A stretch of 64,000 bases of DNA from Bradyrhizobium sp. Ce-3 (GCF_022835695.1 NZ_BQUV01000013.1:1-64000), one strand, 5' to 3'. Shown: positions 1-8,632, counted from the first letter of the stretch. Program-made: numbers and translations. Notes: a model not told the origin generated them from the letters alone.

Positions 1-96
1 CCCTGTGCGTGGTCTTTCTGTCCTTCTCCTGCGGATAGGACGGCACGCCCGCGCCGTCCTATCCGCAGGAGAAGGACAGAAAGACCACGCACAGGG
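1..96. repeat. Perfect 44-bp inverted repeat (fold-back) at window start
   Basis: Bases 1-44 are the exact reverse complement of bases 53-96, separated by an 8-base spacer (45-52). The right arm is read in frame as part of the TPR protein that follows, so it is the authentic copy. The left arm encodes nothing in that frame (stop TAG at 36-38). Perfect arms of this length ending exactly at base 1 are typical of a fold-back or chimeric read at a contig end. A natural hairpin at the 5' part of the gene is the less likely alternative. Confidence 0.9.
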
Positions 97-506
97 TCAA
101 GAAACCGGTCAAGCAGTCCGGCTTCGACGACCCGGCATTCCGCGACGGCTATCGCGCGGCCTATGCGACGATCTACGAACGCAACGACTACGCCGCCGCG
201 ATCGATCAGCTGCACGCGCTCGGCCGCGACGATCATCCGAACGTCGCCAATTTGATCGGCTATTCCTATCGCAAGCTCGGCGACTACAAGCAGTCGCAGG
301 TCTGGTACGAGCGCGCGCTGAAGGCCGATCCGAACCATGTGTTGACGTGGAACTACTACGGCCTGTGGCAGATCGAACAGGGCAACCGCGACCAGGCGCA
401 ATATCATCTGCAGCGGATCGCCGATATCTGCGGCACCGACTGCGAGGAGTACCGGACGCTGGCGGCAGCGCTGGAAAAACCGCCGGGTACGAACCTCGTC
501 TACTGA
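54..506 (+). CDS. Tetratricopeptide repeat protein, 5'-truncated
   Basis: The reading frame is open from about base 39 to the TGA at 504-506 and gives 150 residues after the fold-back junction. It has paired helices with TPR-type spacing: a GYRAAY..YERNDYAAAIDQL repeat, then NLIGYSYRKLGDYKQSQVWYERAL, then a third with WNYYGLWQIEQGNRDQAQYHL. Near the C-terminus are two cysteines (ICGTDC) that could form a disulfide. Rhizobial homologues are small, probably periplasmic TPR proteins with a signal peptide. Here the signal peptide and start codon are missing because the contig begins in a fold-back. Partner and exact function are unknown. Confidence 0.75.
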   Translation, partial: PSYPQEKDRKTTHRVKKPVKQSGFDDPAFRDGYRAAYATIYERNDYAAAIDQLHALGRDDHPNVANLIGYSYRKLGDYKQSQVWYERALKADPNHVLTWNYYGLWQIEQGNRDQAQYHLQRIADICGTDCEEYRTLAAALEKPPGTNLVY

Positions 507-521
507 GCGCACCGGCACGGG

Positions 522-547
522 GCCGCATGAGCGAAGCGACATGCGGG
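522..547. repeat. Short palindromic intergenic repeat, family A, copy 1
   Basis: A 25-base core (523-547) is identical to 11792-11816. The core is itself an imperfect palindrome (CCGCATG...CATGCGG). It lies just after the TPR stop codon, where such elements could act as transcript-end hairpins. Confidence 0.6.
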
Positions 548-700
548 GACGCACCGGCCCCGAATATCGCCAGCGCGCATCCAGGCTACGCGCGCCTGCC
601 TTCGCGTGTCCGTTTTTGCGGGAATTTCGCCATTCCGGTCCAGATGCGCGCCAACTAGCTTGCGCGCCGGGCGACGCAAGCGGATTTGAGATCGCGCATC

Positions 701-842
701 ATGGCCTGGCGGCTTCTCGTGTGGGGCGGCATCGCCGTCGCTACGCTGGTTCCAATCATCGGCGGCATCTGGCTTCTCAGCCTGCCCGCCGCATCGGCAT
801 TCCGCCTTCCGCCTTCCGCCGCCGATCGCGACGCAAGAGCAT
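701..842 (+). pseudogene. Out-of-frame N-terminal membrane anchor of the DJ-1/PfpI protein
   Basis: An ATG at 701 opens a frame with a strong hydrophobic segment (GGIAVATLVPIIGGIWLLSL) ending in PAASA. It runs into a TGA at 840-842. The downstream DJ-1/PfpI frame is open upstream of its apparent start, reading PIATQEHDATLAALKPPKR from 822. Three perfect copies of TTCCGCC (800-820) sit at the junction. With two copies the anchor would read straight into the enzyme (...ASAFRLPPPIATQEH...), since removing 7 bases restores the frame. This is therefore the detached 5' end of the next gene and not a separate gene. Confidence 0.75.
800..820 (+). repeat. Heptanucleotide tandem repeat (TTCCGCC) x3 inside the PfpI gene
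   Basis: Three uninterrupted copies occupy 800-806, 807-813 and 814-820. Seven is not a multiple of three, so each gain or loss of a unit shifts the frame. Two (or five) copies join the membrane anchor at 701 to the catalytic domain and three copies do not. It is a possible slipped-strand switch or a one-off slippage mutation. Confidence 0.85.
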
Positions 843-860
843 GACGCAACTCTGGCGGCA

Positions 861-1862
861 TTGAAGCCGCCGAAGCGGACGCGCCCGGTGATCGCGATCA
901 TCGGCATCAACGACATGACCGAGACCACCGACTATCTGATGCCCTACGGCATTCTCAAGCGCGCCGACGTTGCCGATGTCGTCACGCTGGCAACCGGGCC
1001 AGGTCCGGTCACGCTGTTCCCGGTGCTGAAGGTCGAGCCGGATGCGACGGTCGTCGCATTCGATGCCGCGCATCCCGACGGCGCCGACTACGTCATCGTG
1101 CCGGCGATGAGCCGCGACGACGATCCGGCCGTCATGCAATGGATCCGGCGACAGGCCGAGCAAGGCGCCGTGATCGTCGGCGTCTGCGCCGGCGGCAAGG
1201 TCGTTGCCGCAACCGGCCTGCTGGACGGCAGGCAGGCGACCACGCACTGGTTCTACCTGAAGGGCTGGCGCGACAATCATCCCGCGATCCGATATGTCGC
1301 CGACCGCCGCATCGTGGTCGACCGCGGCGTCGCGACGACGACGGGCATTTCGGCGTCGATGCCGATGTCGCTCACCTTGATCGAGGCGATCGCCGGCCGC
1401 GCCAAGGCCGAAGCGGTGGCCCGCGAGATCGGCCTGCCCGGCTGGGATGCCCGACATGACAGCGGCGCCTTCAAATTTACCCGCCCCTTCGCGCTGACAG
1501 CGATCCGGAACACGCTGGCGTTCTGGAAGCACGAGCAGGTCGGCCTCGCGCTCGTCCCCGGCGTCGACGAGGTTTCGCTGGCGCTGGTCGCCGCCGGCTG
1601 GTCGCGGACCTCCCGCTCGCACGCGGCGACGTTTGCCGCCACCGGCGACGCCGTGACGACCCGCAACGGCCTGCGCATCCATCCGCAATCCGTGGCCACC
1701 AGCTGGCCCTCCGACCGCCTGCTGCCCGCGGTCGGCACGACACCGCCCGCGCAGGCGCTCGACCAGGCGCTTGCCGCGATCGAGGCGCGCTATGGCCGGA
1801 GCACGGCAGACTACGTCGCCATGCAGCTGGAGTATCCGCGGCCGCAGATCTCTGATCGCTAG
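861..1862 (+). CDS. DJ-1/PfpI family protein (GATase1-like), N-terminus frameshifted away
   Basis: A class I glutamine-amidotransferase-like (DJ-1/PfpI) domain fills roughly residues 10-170, with the nucleophile-elbow cysteine in VGVCAGG (C109 counting from the TTG at 861) and a conserved acid in the preceding strand. The C-terminal half (about 170-333) lacks the AraC-type helix-turn-helix seen in GlxA regulators, so this is more likely a periplasmic or membrane-anchored DJ-1-like protein than a regulator. No good ribosome site precedes the TTG. The natural start is almost certainly the ATG at 701, which is out of frame because of the TTCCGCC triplication. As sequenced, the product would lack its anchor or not be made. 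Substrate unknown. Confidence 0.75.
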   Translation: MKPPKRTRPVIAIIGINDMTETTDYLMPYGILKRADVADVVTLATGPGPVTLFPVLKVEPDATVVAFDAAHPDGADYVIVPAMSRDDDPAVMQWIRRQAEQGAVIVGVCAGGKVVAATGLLDGRQATTHWFYLKGWRDNHPAIRYVADRRIVVDRGVATTTGISASMPMSLTLIEAIAGRAKAEAVAREIGLPGWDARHDSGAFKFTRPFALTAIRNTLAFWKHEQVGLALVPGVDEVSLALVAAGWSRTSRSHAATFAATGDAVTTRNGLRIHPQSVATSWPSDRLLPAVGTTPPAQALDQALAAIEARYGRSTADYVAMQLEYPRPQISDR

Positions 1863-2216
1863 CACCTCGATTGGCCGGCATTGTTCGCTACCGGCAGCGT
1901 GCGCCTCGCGCCGCGCGGTCCGGACTGCTTCTCGACGTCGTCGTCGCACGGGCGCATCGCGTCGAGCCGGGCGCGCGCGTCAACTTGCGCCCGGCCGCGC
2001 CCGCCCCCGTTCTGTCCGGCGCGATCGAGGGCGGCGGCAATGCGGGCTGAAACTGGTGTTGCTGAATGGTGTCGACGGCGTTCGGCCCGAGGTCGAGCGC
2101 GCGTACCGGCGCAACAAGGAATACGCTTACACACAGAACAAAACAACTAGGGATTGACACCGCCATTTTGCTCATCCACGCTGGTAGTCCGATTTTTTCG
2201 GGGTGCTGGGGGCATC
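1863..2216. other. Gene-poor stretch before the outer-membrane-like protein
   Basis: No convincing gene was found. On the minus strand a 95-codon frame (2175-1888) begins with a credible signal peptide (SCFVLCVSVFLVAPVRA) but then turns into arginine-rich sequence typical of a non-coding frame. It could be a decayed secreted protein. The last 60 bases hold a T-rich tract that may be part of the promoter of the next gene. Confidence 0.4.
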
Positions 2217-3560
2217 ATGTCTATTTTGGGTCGATTGATTTCACGCGCAATAGTGTTTCCATTGGTTGCCGGCGCTGCGACGCTGCAGATTGGAAAGGCC
2301 TGCGCGCAGGCCGATCTCAACATCCAGTCCAGGATCGATGCGGTCACGCAGCCGTTCCAGGTTCAGCCCGTTCCCATTACGTCGAGCGGTGGAGCGGCCC
2401 GACCCGAGTCGGTTCGCCAGCCGGCGCGGCGAGAGATCGTCACCGAGCCGACCTGTTTCGAGAAAGATCGCCGTTGTCTCACTCCTGCCGAACTTGAAAA
2501 GCTCGTCAAGCCTCGCCTGAACACGCCGAAGCTGCTCACTGTGACGCCAAGCGCGACGAGCTTCATCGCCGAGCTTCAGAGCGAGGAAGTGCCACTCGCC
2601 CGCAAGCAGGCGATCATCAAGGCATTGGGACTTCCGATCAACATCAAGCCCCCCAAGCGGAAGGCTTTGCTCATTCCGCCCAACATCAAGCCGGGCAAGA
2701 GCGAAGATCAAGCTCCCACTCAGCCTACGACTGTGAAGTTCATTTTCCCGGTCGGTCCCACCTATGAGAGCAATGCGACGAAGTCCGATCTCCTCGCTCA
2801 TGCAGATACTTCTATCGCGCTCGGCGGCGGCTTTCAGCTCACGACGCAGGGCTTTCGCAATCTCGACGTGATCGGGGTCTCCGCGGGAACGACGTCGACC
2901 CGCTATGTCAACCTCACGAGCAAGAACCTCGACATCCTGTCGAGCGCGGTGCAGTACCAGCTTTTCCTCGGTGCCTATCATGGCGACGGCCGGCCGCTCG
3001 ACCTTACCCACGGCTCGAACCTGCCGACCGGCCAGGTCAGCTTCAACACCCTGACATTCGGGTTGCAGAATTCGACCGCATTCGCGCCGACGTTCCGCGC
3101 AGAAACGCTAAACCTGCTGACACCGACCGTCGTATATGCCTGGCAAAACCTGCCTGTCGGCGGTGGTCTCTGCACCACCAAGCTGAACCCGAAGGCCGAC
3201 GCGGCCGCGTTCTGCTACTACGCCGATGTCAACGTCACGCTCGGCCACACCTCGTCCGACAACAGCCTGCAGGAGAATACCAACTTCGGCGTTGCGGCGA
3301 CGTTGGGAGACCGTATTTCCGGCACCGATCTGGTTGCCACGTTAGGTACATGGGCCTCCGGCAAGGTCTACGACAACGTACCGGGCGGCCGAAGGGATCT
3401 GCTGCTGCAGATCGGACCGAAACTGCAATTCTCACCGGCCAACGCCGTCAGCACCTCGATCGGTGTGGTCTATAATCGGAACTATTCCAACGTCGCGGCG
3501 GCGGCGTGGCATGGCTGGATCGTTCAATCGGCGGTGACATACGCCTTCGCCCCGCAGTAG
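2217..3560 (+). CDS. Secreted, probable outer-membrane beta-barrel protein of unknown function
   Basis: Starting at the ATG 2217, the protein is 447 residues with a classical signal peptide (hydrophobic core about 8-26, cleavage after ACAQA). A proline- and charge-rich periplasmic stretch follows (about 30-190, including repeats of the type INIKPPKRK / PNIKPGKSE). The second half is dominated by alternating hydrophobic/polar strands and ends in an aromatic-terminated strand (AVTYAFAPQ), which is the usual signature of a beta-barrel. Upstream in-frame starts (2154) would precede the signal peptide and are rejected. I do not recognise a named family. A specialised porin or a surface-exposed barrel is possible. 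It is convergent with the following minus-strand gene. Confidence 0.7.
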   Translation: MSILGRLISRAIVFPLVAGAATLQIGKACAQADLNIQSRIDAVTQPFQVQPVPITSSGGAARPESVRQPARREIVTEPTCFEKDRRCLTPAELEKLVKPRLNTPKLLTVTPSATSFIAELQSEEVPLARKQAIIKALGLPINIKPPKRKALLIPPNIKPGKSEDQAPTQPTTVKFIFPVGPTYESNATKSDLLAHADTSIALGGGFQLTTQGFRNLDVIGVSAGTTSTRYVNLTSKNLDILSSAVQYQLFLGAYHGDGRPLDLTHGSNLPTGQVSFNTLTFGLQNSTAFAPTFRAETLNLLTPTVVYAWQNLPVGGGLCTTKLNPKADAAAFCYYADVNVTLGHTSSDNSLQENTNFGVAATLGDRISGTDLVATLGTWASGKVYDNVPGGRRDLLLQIGPKLQFSPANAVSTSIGVVYNRNYSNVAAAAWHGWIVQSAVTYAFAPQ

Positions 3561-3594
3561 ATGGTGCAGTCTTGCCGCGGGAGGCACGCGCTCC

Positions 3595-4752
3595 TCAAAA
3601 CCGCGTCGTGCCGAGCGGCAGGCCGAGCTTGACGCGTCCCACCAGCCCATAGCTGATCGGCGTCATCGCGACATGCTTGATCGCCGCCTGAAGGTCGCGG
3701 ATCGATCGTTCGAGCGTGCCGGTCTCGAAGATCGCGGCCGTGCCGGCGGCAGCAGCGATCATCTCGACGATTCGCGCGGCGCTTTCGCCGGCATTGGCGC
3801 AGGCGATCCGGTGCAGCAGCCGCGCTTCGATCAGGCGCTCGCCGCCGGCCTCGCTCGCCGCCATCAGCTCGGTCATGTCCTCGACCAGCAGCGCCCGCGC
3901 GGAGCGCAGCGTCGCTTCGGCGCGGCCGACCATCGCCTGGACCAGTTCGCCGTCGCGCAGCTGACCGCCGCCGCCCAGCCGCGGCTTCTTGGCCGCGAGC
4001 GCGATGAAGGCGTCGAGCGCGCCGCGGGCGATCCCGAGCGGCACCACCGCGACCGTCCAGGAAAATGCCGCCAGGCCCGGCAGCCGGTACGGGATGCCCG
4101 GCTGGGTCGGCTGGAAGTCGACCAGCGGATGGGTGTGGCCATGCGGCACGAAGCAATCCTGCATCTCGAAGTCGCAGCTGCCGGTCGCGCGCAGCCCGGA
4201 CACGAACCAGGTGTCGTGCAGGCGGACGTCGGCGCGATCGACATAGCAGCACATCGGCGGCCCATCCTTGCCGTCCGGCCCCTTGACGCTCGCGAGCCCC
4301 ATGAACTTGGTGGCGTGGGGCGCGCCGCTGCCGAACGGCCAGCGTCCGCTGATCCGATAGCCCCCGTCCACCGCGACCGCGGTCCCGACCGCGCCGGTCG
4401 CGCTGGCGATGAAGGCATGCGGATCGGCGAACCAGCCCCGCACCACCTGCTCCGGCAGATAGCCGCCGGCCCGGCTCATGCCGCCGCCATTGCCGACCAG
4501 CCAGCCGACCGAGCCATCGAGCGCGGCCGCCGCCTCGACGATGGTCATGAAGTCGAGCGGCGAGAATTCCGCTCCTCCCAACGCCTTAGGCAGATAGAGG
4601 CGAAACAATCCCGCCTCGGCCAGGGCGCGGACCACGGCGTCGGGAAGCCTGCGGTCGCGGTCGAAATCCGCCCGGTGCTCGGCGATCAGCGGGGCAAGCC
4701 GCTCGAGCGCGGCCAGATGGCCCGCAACAGTGGGTTGGGCAGGCTGGGACAT
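3595..4752 (-). CDS. Acyl-CoA dehydrogenase family protein (flavin-dependent monooxygenase/desulfurase-like)
   Basis: 385 residues with the acyl-CoA dehydrogenase fold: an N-terminal all-helical domain (about 10-105), a central beta domain (about 110-215, including DGGYRISGRWPFGSG, the flavin-contacting part) and a C-terminal helical bundle. The C-terminal domain resembles the type found in HpaC/DszC-like two-component oxygenases, where reduced flavin is delivered by a separate reductase. The obvious catalytic glutamate of true acyl-CoA dehydrogenases is not apparent. The start is placed at 4752 (MSQPAQ...); an ATG 14 codons further out lacks conservation-like features. No reductase gene is adjacent. 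Substrate unknown. Confidence 0.75.
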   Translation of the reverse strand: MSQPAQPTVAGHLAALERLAPLIAEHRADFDRDRRLPDAVVRALAEAGLFRLYLPKALGGAEFSPLDFMTIVEAAAALDGSVGWLVGNGGGMSRAGGYLPEQVVRGWFADPHAFIASATGAVGTAVAVDGGYRISGRWPFGSGAPHATKFMGLASVKGPDGKDGPPMCCYVDRADVRLHDTWFVSGLRATGSCDFEMQDCFVPHGHTHPLVDFQPTQPGIPYRLPGLAAFSWTVAVVPLGIARGALDAFIALAAKKPRLGGGGQLRDGELVQAMVGRAEATLRSARALLVEDMTELMAASEAGGERLIEARLLHRIACANAGESAARIVEMIAAAAGTAAIFETGTLERSIRDLQAAIKHVAMTPISYGLVGRVKLGLPLGTTRF

Positions 4753-4900
4753 GACGCCTTCCTTTCCGAAAGCTGGCAAGATTTGGGAGTTCAACGCAGC
4801 GGTACGGATTTGACCATTGGGCCTGGCGTCGCAGAGGGATTGTCATCTCTTTGTCATGAATTGTGCAGACAGGTTCAGCGGACCAGCTTCGGGGACACGC

Positions 4901-7258
4901 ATGGACTATTTCAAACGCTTCAACTTCCTGTTCGCAGCGCCGGTTTTCGAGGCCGACGACCTCGAAGGCATCCGATTCAACCAGATCATCACCGAAATCG
5001 AGCGATCCGGCTTCGAGGTGGTCCGCGCCCGCAAGCTGGAGGACGCCGAGATCGCGGTGCAGACCGATGCGGCGATCGGCTGCATGGTGGTCGACTGGGG
5101 CAAGAAGGGGCTCGAGGGCAAGACCGCCGCGCTGATCAATCTGATGCGCCGCCGCGGCCTCGACTTCCCGATCATCCTCTTGATCCGCCGCAAGCGGTTC
5201 GAGGATTTGCCGGTCGAGGTGCTCGATTTCATCGACGGCTACGTGTTCCTGTCCGAGGAGACCCCGCCCTTCATCGCCAAGAACCTGATCTCCAGGCTGA
5301 AGCAATATGCCGAGAACCTGAAGACGCCGTTCTTCGGGGCGCTGGTCGATTACGCCGAGGAAGGCAACCAGCTCTGGACCTGCCCGGGCCATAATGGCGG
5401 CGTGTTCTACAGCCGCAGCCCGATCGGACGGGTGTTCGTCGAGCATCTCGGCGAGGCCGTGTTCCGCGACGACCTCGACAATTCCGTGCTCGATCTCGGC
5501 GACCTCCTGACCCATGAGGGGCCGGCGCTGCGGGCACAGAAGGAAGCGGCAAAGATTTTCGGCGCCGAGAAGACCTATTTCGTGCTCAACGGCACCTCGA
5601 CCTCCAACAAGGTGGCGCTCGGCTCACTGGTCACCGACGGCGACCTCGTGCTGTTCGACCGCAACAACCACAAGGCCGCCCATCACGGCGCGCTGCTGAT
5701 CGGCGGCGGCATCCCGGTCTATGTGCCGACGGTGCGCAACGCCTGGGGCCTGATCGGCCCGATGCGCTGGGACCTGCTCGACGAGGGGGCGCTGCGCGAC
5801 AACATCCGCAAGCATCCGCTGGTCAAGGACGAGAACGCCTGGAAGAAGGAGCGTCCGTTCCGCGTCGCGGTGGTCGAGCAGTGCACCTATGACGGCACCA
5901 TCCACTCCGCCGAGATGATCCTGAAGCGGATCGGCCATCTCTGCGACTACATCCTGTTCGACGAGGCCTGGGCCGGCTTCATGAAGTTCCACCCGATCTA
6001 TGCCGGCCGCTTTGCGATGGGCCTTTCCAATCTCGGCCCCGACGCGCCCGGCATCATCGCCACCCAATCGACCCACAAGCAGCTCGCGAGCTTCTCGCAG
6101 GCCTCGCAGATCCACATCCGCGACCGCCACATCAAGGGCCAGAAGCGCCGGGTCGAGCACCGCCGCTTCAACGAAAGCTTCATGCAGCACGCCTCGACCT
6201 CGCCGTTCTACCCGATCTTCGCCTCGCTCGACGTCGGCGCGCAGATGATGAAGGGCCGCTCCGGCGAAGTGCTGTGGGACGACACGATCCGGCTCGGCAT
6301 CGAGCTGCGCAAGAAAATCCGTGCGGTGAAGCGCGAGTTCGAGGAGAAGGAGACGCGCGTGGAGCGGCGCTGGTTCTTCGAGCCGTTCGTACCGGACCGC
6401 GTCATGATCCCCGACGTCGCGCGTGAGAACGGCGTGCACAATGTCGCCTGGGAGACGATCTCGACCGATCAGCTCGCGACCAATCCGTCCTACTGGCAGC
6501 TCAGCCCCAGCCAGAGCTGGCACGGCTTCCCCGAGCTGACGGAAAGCTTCGCCATGACCGACCCCAACAAGCTGACCTTGCTGACGCCGGGCTTCGATCA
6601 CGCCACCGGCGCCTATGCCGACCACGGCATCCCCGCGCCGGTCGTGGCGCAATATCTGCGCGAGAACCAGATCGTCGCCGAGAAGAACGACCTCAACTCC
6701 CTGCTGTTCCTGCTGACGCCCGGCGTCGAGGCGAGCAAGGCCGGCACGCTGGTCTCGGGGCTGGTCGCCTTCAAGAAGCTGCACGACGACAATGCGCTGG
6801 TCGAGGACGTCATCCCCGAATTCTTCCGCCGCCGGCCGCAGCGCTACACAGGGGTACGGCTGCGCGACCTCTGCGGCGACATGCACCGCTTCTTCCGCGA
6901 CGGCGGCGTCAGCACGCTGCAGGCCAAGCAGTTCCTGCCCGAACACCTACCTGAGATCGCGATGTCGCCGCGCCAGGCGGCACAATATCTGATCCGCAAC
7001 GACGTCGACTATCTGCCGATCGACCAGATCTTCGGCCGCATCGCCGCGACGCCGTTCGTGGTCTATCCGCCCGGCATCGCCACCATCGTGCCCGGCGAGC
7101 GGCTGTCGGAACGCAGCAAGCCGATGATCGATTATCTCAAGATGTTCGAGGCGAGCTTCAACGCGTTCCCGGGCTTCGAGGTCGAGGTCCAGGGCATCTA
7201 CAAGGAGATCGACGAATCCGGCCGCGTCCGCTTCTATACCTATGTGGTTTCCGAATAA
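4901..7258 (+). CDS. Orn/Lys/Arg decarboxylase (PLP-dependent, fold type I)
   Basis: 785 residues with the three-part architecture of the bacterial inducible amino-acid decarboxylases: an N-terminal receiver-like wing domain (about 1-130), the PLP-binding major domain, and a C-terminal domain from about 590. The Schiff-base lysine is K393 in STHKQLASFSQAS. The pyridine-nitrogen aspartate lies in YILFDEAWAGF. The substrate-binding SNKVALGS and HKAAHHG motifs are present. It decarboxylates ornithine, lysine or arginine to the polyamine precursor, and sequence alone does not settle which. The ATG 4901 was chosen because the N-terminal domain begins there (MDYFKRFNFLF). A GNAT acetyltransferase follows 18 bases later, plausibly in the same transcript and acting on the amine product. 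Confidence 0.88.
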   Translation: MDYFKRFNFLFAAPVFEADDLEGIRFNQIITEIERSGFEVVRARKLEDAEIAVQTDAAIGCMVVDWGKKGLEGKTAALINLMRRRGLDFPIILLIRRKRFEDLPVEVLDFIDGYVFLSEETPPFIAKNLISRLKQYAENLKTPFFGALVDYAEEGNQLWTCPGHNGGVFYSRSPIGRVFVEHLGEAVFRDDLDNSVLDLGDLLTHEGPALRAQKEAAKIFGAEKTYFVLNGTSTSNKVALGSLVTDGDLVLFDRNNHKAAHHGALLIGGGIPVYVPTVRNAWGLIGPMRWDLLDEGALRDNIRKHPLVKDENAWKKERPFRVAVVEQCTYDGTIHSAEMILKRIGHLCDYILFDEAWAGFMKFHPIYAGRFAMGLSNLGPDAPGIIATQSTHKQLASFSQASQIHIRDRHIKGQKRRVEHRRFNESFMQHASTSPFYPIFASLDVGAQMMKGRSGEVLWDDTIRLGIELRKKIRAVKREFEEKETRVERRWFFEPFVPDRVMIPDVARENGVHNVAWETISTDQLATNPSYWQLSPSQSWHGFPELTESFAMTDPNKLTLLTPGFDHATGAYADHGIPAPVVAQYLRENQIVAEKNDLNSLLFLLTPGVEASKAGTLVSGLVAFKKLHDDNALVEDVIPEFFRRRPQRYTGVRLRDLCGDMHRFFRDGGVSTLQAKQFLPEHLPEIAMSPRQAAQYLIRNDVDYLPIDQIFGRIAATPFVVYPPGIATIVPGERLSERSKPMIDYLKMFEASFNAFPGFEVEVQGIYKEIDESGRVRFYTYVVSE

Positions 7259-7276
7259 GTGAACGGTCAGCGCGCA

Positions 7277-7837
7277 ATGGAGAATGATCACAAGATCACC
7301 GTCCGTCCCTCACGTGACGGCGACGTCGACGCGATGTTGTCGATCTACCGCTATCACATCCGCCACGGCATCGAGGAAAGCGTCGACGACACCGGCACGC
7401 CGGAGCCCGACGATCTGCGCGACCGCCGCAAGAACCTGCGCAACACCCGCCTGCCGCATCTGGTTGCGGTGTGCGACGGCGAGGTGGTCGGCTATGCCTA
7501 TGTGGTCCAGTTCCGCAAGCGTCCGGCCTACCGCTACACGGTGAAGCATTCGATCTACATCCATCATCGATTCACCGGCAAGGGCGTCGGCGGCCGGCTG
7601 CTGCAGGAGCTGGTCGACACCTGCGCCGCTTCCGGCTTCCGCCAGATGATCGGCTACATCGACAGCGACAATGCCGCCTCGCTCGCGCTGCACGAGCGCT
7701 TCGGCTTCGCCCGCGTCGGCCATCTGCCCGGCGTCGCATACCGCTACGGCCGCTGGTCCGATACCGTGATGGTGCAGCGCTCGCTCGCCGCCGGCTCGAC
7801 CGCGCCGCCGCCGCCCGCGCCGCTGTCGCGGCGGTGA
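7277..7837 (+). CDS. GNAT family N-acetyltransferase (phosphinothricin-acetyltransferase-like)
   Basis: 186 residues with the GNAT fold. Beta-strand 4 and the acetyl-CoA pyrophosphate loop are visible as HHRFTGKGVGGRLL (loop glycines at about 101-106). The DNAASLALHERFGFARVG segment is characteristic of the PAT/phosphinothricin-acetyltransferase branch (COG1247). The family acetylates primary amines of small molecules such as amino acids and methionine sulfoximine. The start ATG 7277 is preceded by a GTG at 7259 that would give six extra residues. Its position directly behind a basic-amino-acid decarboxylase suggests acetylation of a diamine or related amine, which is inference only. Confidence 0.82.
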   Translation: MENDHKITVRPSRDGDVDAMLSIYRYHIRHGIEESVDDTGTPEPDDLRDRRKNLRNTRLPHLVAVCDGEVVGYAYVVQFRKRPAYRYTVKHSIYIHHRFTGKGVGGRLLQELVDTCAASGFRQMIGYIDSDNAASLALHERFGFARVGHLPGVAYRYGRWSDTVMVQRSLAAGSTAPPPPAPLSRR

Positions 7838-8169
7838 TGGGGGCAGCCCAGCCCACAATTATCGTCCCGGCGAAGGCCGGACCCATACGCCGCAGCAGAT
7901 ATTGTTGACGAGACTCGTCGTTCCAGCAGTGTATCGCAATCAGCATTTGTGGTTATGGGTCCCGGCCTTCGCCGGGACGACATCGAATGTGTAGCGCGAT
8001 CTCAAAACAAGTCCGGTGTCATCGCCCGGCCTTGACCGGGCGATCCAGTATTCCAGAGACGGCTGTGCTTGAGCCGAGAGGCCGCGGCGTACTGGATCGC
8101 CCGGTCCATGTGCGCAATTGCGCACAGGCCGGGCGATGACAGTGTCGTGGGTGACGAACCGAGGCCGCC
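7838..8169. repeat. Intergenic block with two palindromic repeat elements (families D and C)
   Basis: Element D spans about 7863-7981: its ends (TCGTCCCGGCGAAGGCCGG and CCGGCCTTCGCCGGGACGA) are inverted copies. Element C spans 8017-8142. It is bounded by GTCATCGCCCGGCC and its inverse and includes the palindrome TGTGCGCAATTGCGCACA. Element C recurs inverted at about 18793-18915. No transposase or coding sequence is present; these are non-autonomous short repeats sitting between convergent genes. Confidence 0.75.
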
Positions 8170-8391
8170 CTACTCCAGCGTGAAGCCGACACGCAGCGTC
8201 ACCTGGTAGTGCGCGACCTTGCCGCCTTCGATGTGGCCACGGGTCTGCACCACCTCGAACCATTTCATCTCCCGGATCGTCTTTGACGCCCGGCTGACGG
8301 CGTTCTCGATCGCCGCCTCGATGCTCTTGTCCGACGATCCGACCAGTTCCAGGATCTTGTAGACGTGATCCTTGTCGTGCGTGGCAGCCAT
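8170..8391 (-). CDS. Dodecin family protein (flavin-binding)
   Basis: 73 residues, the normal dodecin length, with the beta-alpha-beta-beta layout: [11 protein letters not shown] strand, a helix ([16 protein letters not shown]), then [29 protein letters not shown]. The tryptophan in the MKWFEV strand is the residue that stacks on the flavin isoalloxazine in characterised dodecins, and the following Q and H are the usual flavin-contact positions. Dodecins form hollow dodecamers that store riboflavin/FMN or CoA and protect against photochemistry. The gene is monocistronic and divergent from hdeD. Confidence 0.9.
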   Translation of the reverse strand: MAATHDKDHVYKILELVGSSDKSIEAAIENAVSRASKTIREMKWFEVVQTRGHIEGGKVAHYQVTLRVGFTLE

Positions 8392-8632
8392 GTCGACCTC
8401 CCTTGGTGGGTGCGCGATCCGGACAATTTGCTCTCCGATCCGGACAGTCCGTCGTCCGGCGCGGACCGGCTATCGCCAAACGAATGCTGCGCGGCAACAC
8501 ACCGGACGAATTGAATCAACGTGTCGCGGCGCCGTTGGTGCCAGCATGCATTTCGTGCCAGCCGGGCAGCTGCCCTTGTCCGCGCCTTGGCCTATGGTAG
8601 CATGGTTTGGTCAAGTATTCGGGAGCGATACG

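Noticed and set aside
7838-8169. CRISPR-like array or insertion sequence
   Set aside because: The repeats are inverted pairs of two different families rather than regularly spaced direct repeats, and no transposase is present.
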